Below are positions 5,582-6,332 of a stretch of DNA of 6,332 nt, piece after piece. The notes under the pieces were generated by a model. That model was not told the DNA's origin and made no database searches. It saw nothing but the letters and a program-made list of their open reading frames with translations. Position numbers and translations under genes: made by a program. This DNA comes from a bacterium HR41 (GTDB lineage: Bacteria; Actinomycetota; Thermoleophilia; Solirubrobacterales; Thermoleophilaceae): assembly GCA_002898855.1 (NCBI GenBank), contig BEIR01000080.1, positions 1-6,332 of the forward strand. The letters run 5' to 3'. Numbering within the stretch: the first letter of the stretch is position 1; each line of letters opens with the position of its first letter.

Positions 5582-6332
5582 TTGGCAAGCGCAGCGCTCG
5601 AGACCGACGTAGTCGTCGTCGGAGCGGGACTTGCGGGGCTCGCCTGCGCGCGTGAGCTCGAGCGTGCCGGTCTGGCAGCGGCCGTGCTCGAGGCTCGCGA
5701 CCGCGTGGGCGGCCGCATCCTGGGTCGCGAGATCGCCCCCGACACCGTCGTCGAGCTCGGGGCGCAGTGGGTCGGGCCCGGTCAGGACCGCGTGCTCGCG
5801 CTGGCGGCCGAACTCGGAGTCGACACATACCCGACTTACCGCAAGGGCATGCGACTTTTCGAGCACGGCGACAAGGTCACGCGCTACCGCGGCACGATCC
5901 CACGCCTCAACCCGCTCGTGCTGGCCGAGGTGCAGGCCGCGCTCTGGCGGATCGATCGCCTCGCTCGGCGCGTGCCCTGCGAGGCGCCCTGGGAGGCTCC
6001 GCGCGCGCACCGGCTCGATGCGGAAACGGCTGCCAGCTGGATCCGGCGCTCCGTGCGTTCGGCCACCGCCCGCAAGCTGCTGGCGCTGGCGGTCGAGGCG
6101 GTCTGGGCGTGCGAGCCCGAGGACCTCTCCTTTCTGCACATGCTCTTCTACGTCCGTTCCGCCGGCGGCTTCGAGCGCCTTCTGGAAACCGAGGGCGGTG
6201 CCCAGGAGCGCCGCTTCGTCGGCGGTTCGCAGCTCTTGCCGCACCGTCTCGCGGCCGAGCTGGCGTCGCCACCGGTGCTCCGCTCGCCGGTACGCCGGAT
6301 CGAGTGGGGCGACGATCGCGTCACCGTGATCG
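5582..6332 (+). CDS. Flavin monoamine oxidase (3' partial)
   Basis: This is an FAD-dependent amine oxidase of the monoamine oxidase superfamily, which oxidises amines to imines with release of hydrogen peroxide; its substrate cannot be read from this fragment. The 250 visible residues begin with the Rossmann dinucleotide site VVVVGAGLAGLACARELERA (10-29; Gly14, Gly16, Gly19), then VLEARDRVGGR (35-45) with Glu37 for the adenosine ribose and the second glycine pair. GAQWVGPGQDRVLALAAELG (60-79), RYRGTIPRLNPL (101-112) and RRVPCEAPWEAPRA follow, then LFYVRSAGGFERLLETEGGA (188-207) and RFVGGSQLLPHRLA (211-224), all standard family landmarks in order. About 450 residues are usual, so roughly 200, including the C-terminal FAD-binding part, lie beyond the window. 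The TTG start leaves nine residues before the first beta strand and has a good ribosome-binding site; ATG 5555 would add nine residues. It is divergent from the membrane-protein gene and has no evident link to the repair genes. Confidence 0.94.
   Translation, partial: MASAALETDVVVVGAGLAGLACARELERAGLAAAVLEARDRVGGRILGREIAPDTVVELGAQWVGPGQDRVLALAAELGVDTYPTYRKGMRLFEHGDKVTRYRGTIPRLNPLVLAEVQAALWRIDRLARRVPCEAPWEAPRAHRLDAETAASWIRRSVRSATARKLLALAVEAVWACEPEDLSFLHMLFYVRSAGGFERLLETEGGAQERRFVGGSQLLPHRLAAELASPPVLRSPVRRIEWGDDRVTVI

Noticed and set aside
5330..6244. 304-codon reverse-strand open frame opposite the amine oxidase
   Set aside because: The forward frame is a textbook FAD amine oxidase; the reverse translation has no recognisable motif.
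5631..6329. 232-codon forward open frame overlapping the amine oxidase
   Set aside because: It is a different frame with Ser/Arg-rich low-complexity translation; the true frame is open from 5582 to the end of the window.

Overview
The window is very GC-rich DNA with strong G/C preference at third codon positions, so almost every frame is open on both strands. Gene content and style point to a high-GC actinobacterium. The small membrane protein at 4791-5462 resembles proteins I associate with deep-branching Thermoleophilia (Solirubrobacterales/Gaiellales-like), but that placement is an inference, not something the sequence proves. There is no tRNA, rRNA, CRISPR array or insertion sequence. Genes cover nearly everything: the only non-coding gaps are 614-678, 2122-2155, 2678-2687, 4682-4790 and 5463-5581, all far below 300 bases.

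Forward block, 1-2677: an RNA-repair module. It opens inside a gene whose first readable residues look like the C-terminus of a COG1926-type phosphoribosyltransferase (PRTase). The same frame continues without a stop, through a Gly/Ala-rich linker, into a complete archease domain ending at 613. Next is a full-length RtcB RNA ligase (679-2121) with all expected metal and guanylation residues. It is followed after 34 bases, with a strong Shine-Dalgarno sequence, by a shortened PRTase-fold protein whose PRPP loop has been lost (2156-2677). The module therefore reads PRTase-archease / RtcB / degenerate PRTase. This is the most interesting part of the window: the repair ligase and its activator are physically and genetically tied to a nucleotide-metabolism fold with no assigned role in RNA ligation.

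Reverse block, 5462-2688 (read right to left): a Thr/Pro-tailed membrane protein, then after 109 bases a His-rich CDF zinc-type exporter, whose stop codon overlaps by four bases (GTGA) the start of a stand-alone LigD-type polymerase/primase (PolDom) gene. The exporter and polymerase must be co-transcribed and are probably translationally coupled. The polymerase gene ends ten bases from the end of the forward module, so an RNA-repair unit and a DNA-repair-type gene converge tail to tail.

Right edge, 5582-6332: the 5' two thirds or so of a flavin monoamine oxidase gene, transcribed divergently from the membrane-protein gene across a 119-base spacer containing a GC hairpin, and probably using a TTG start.
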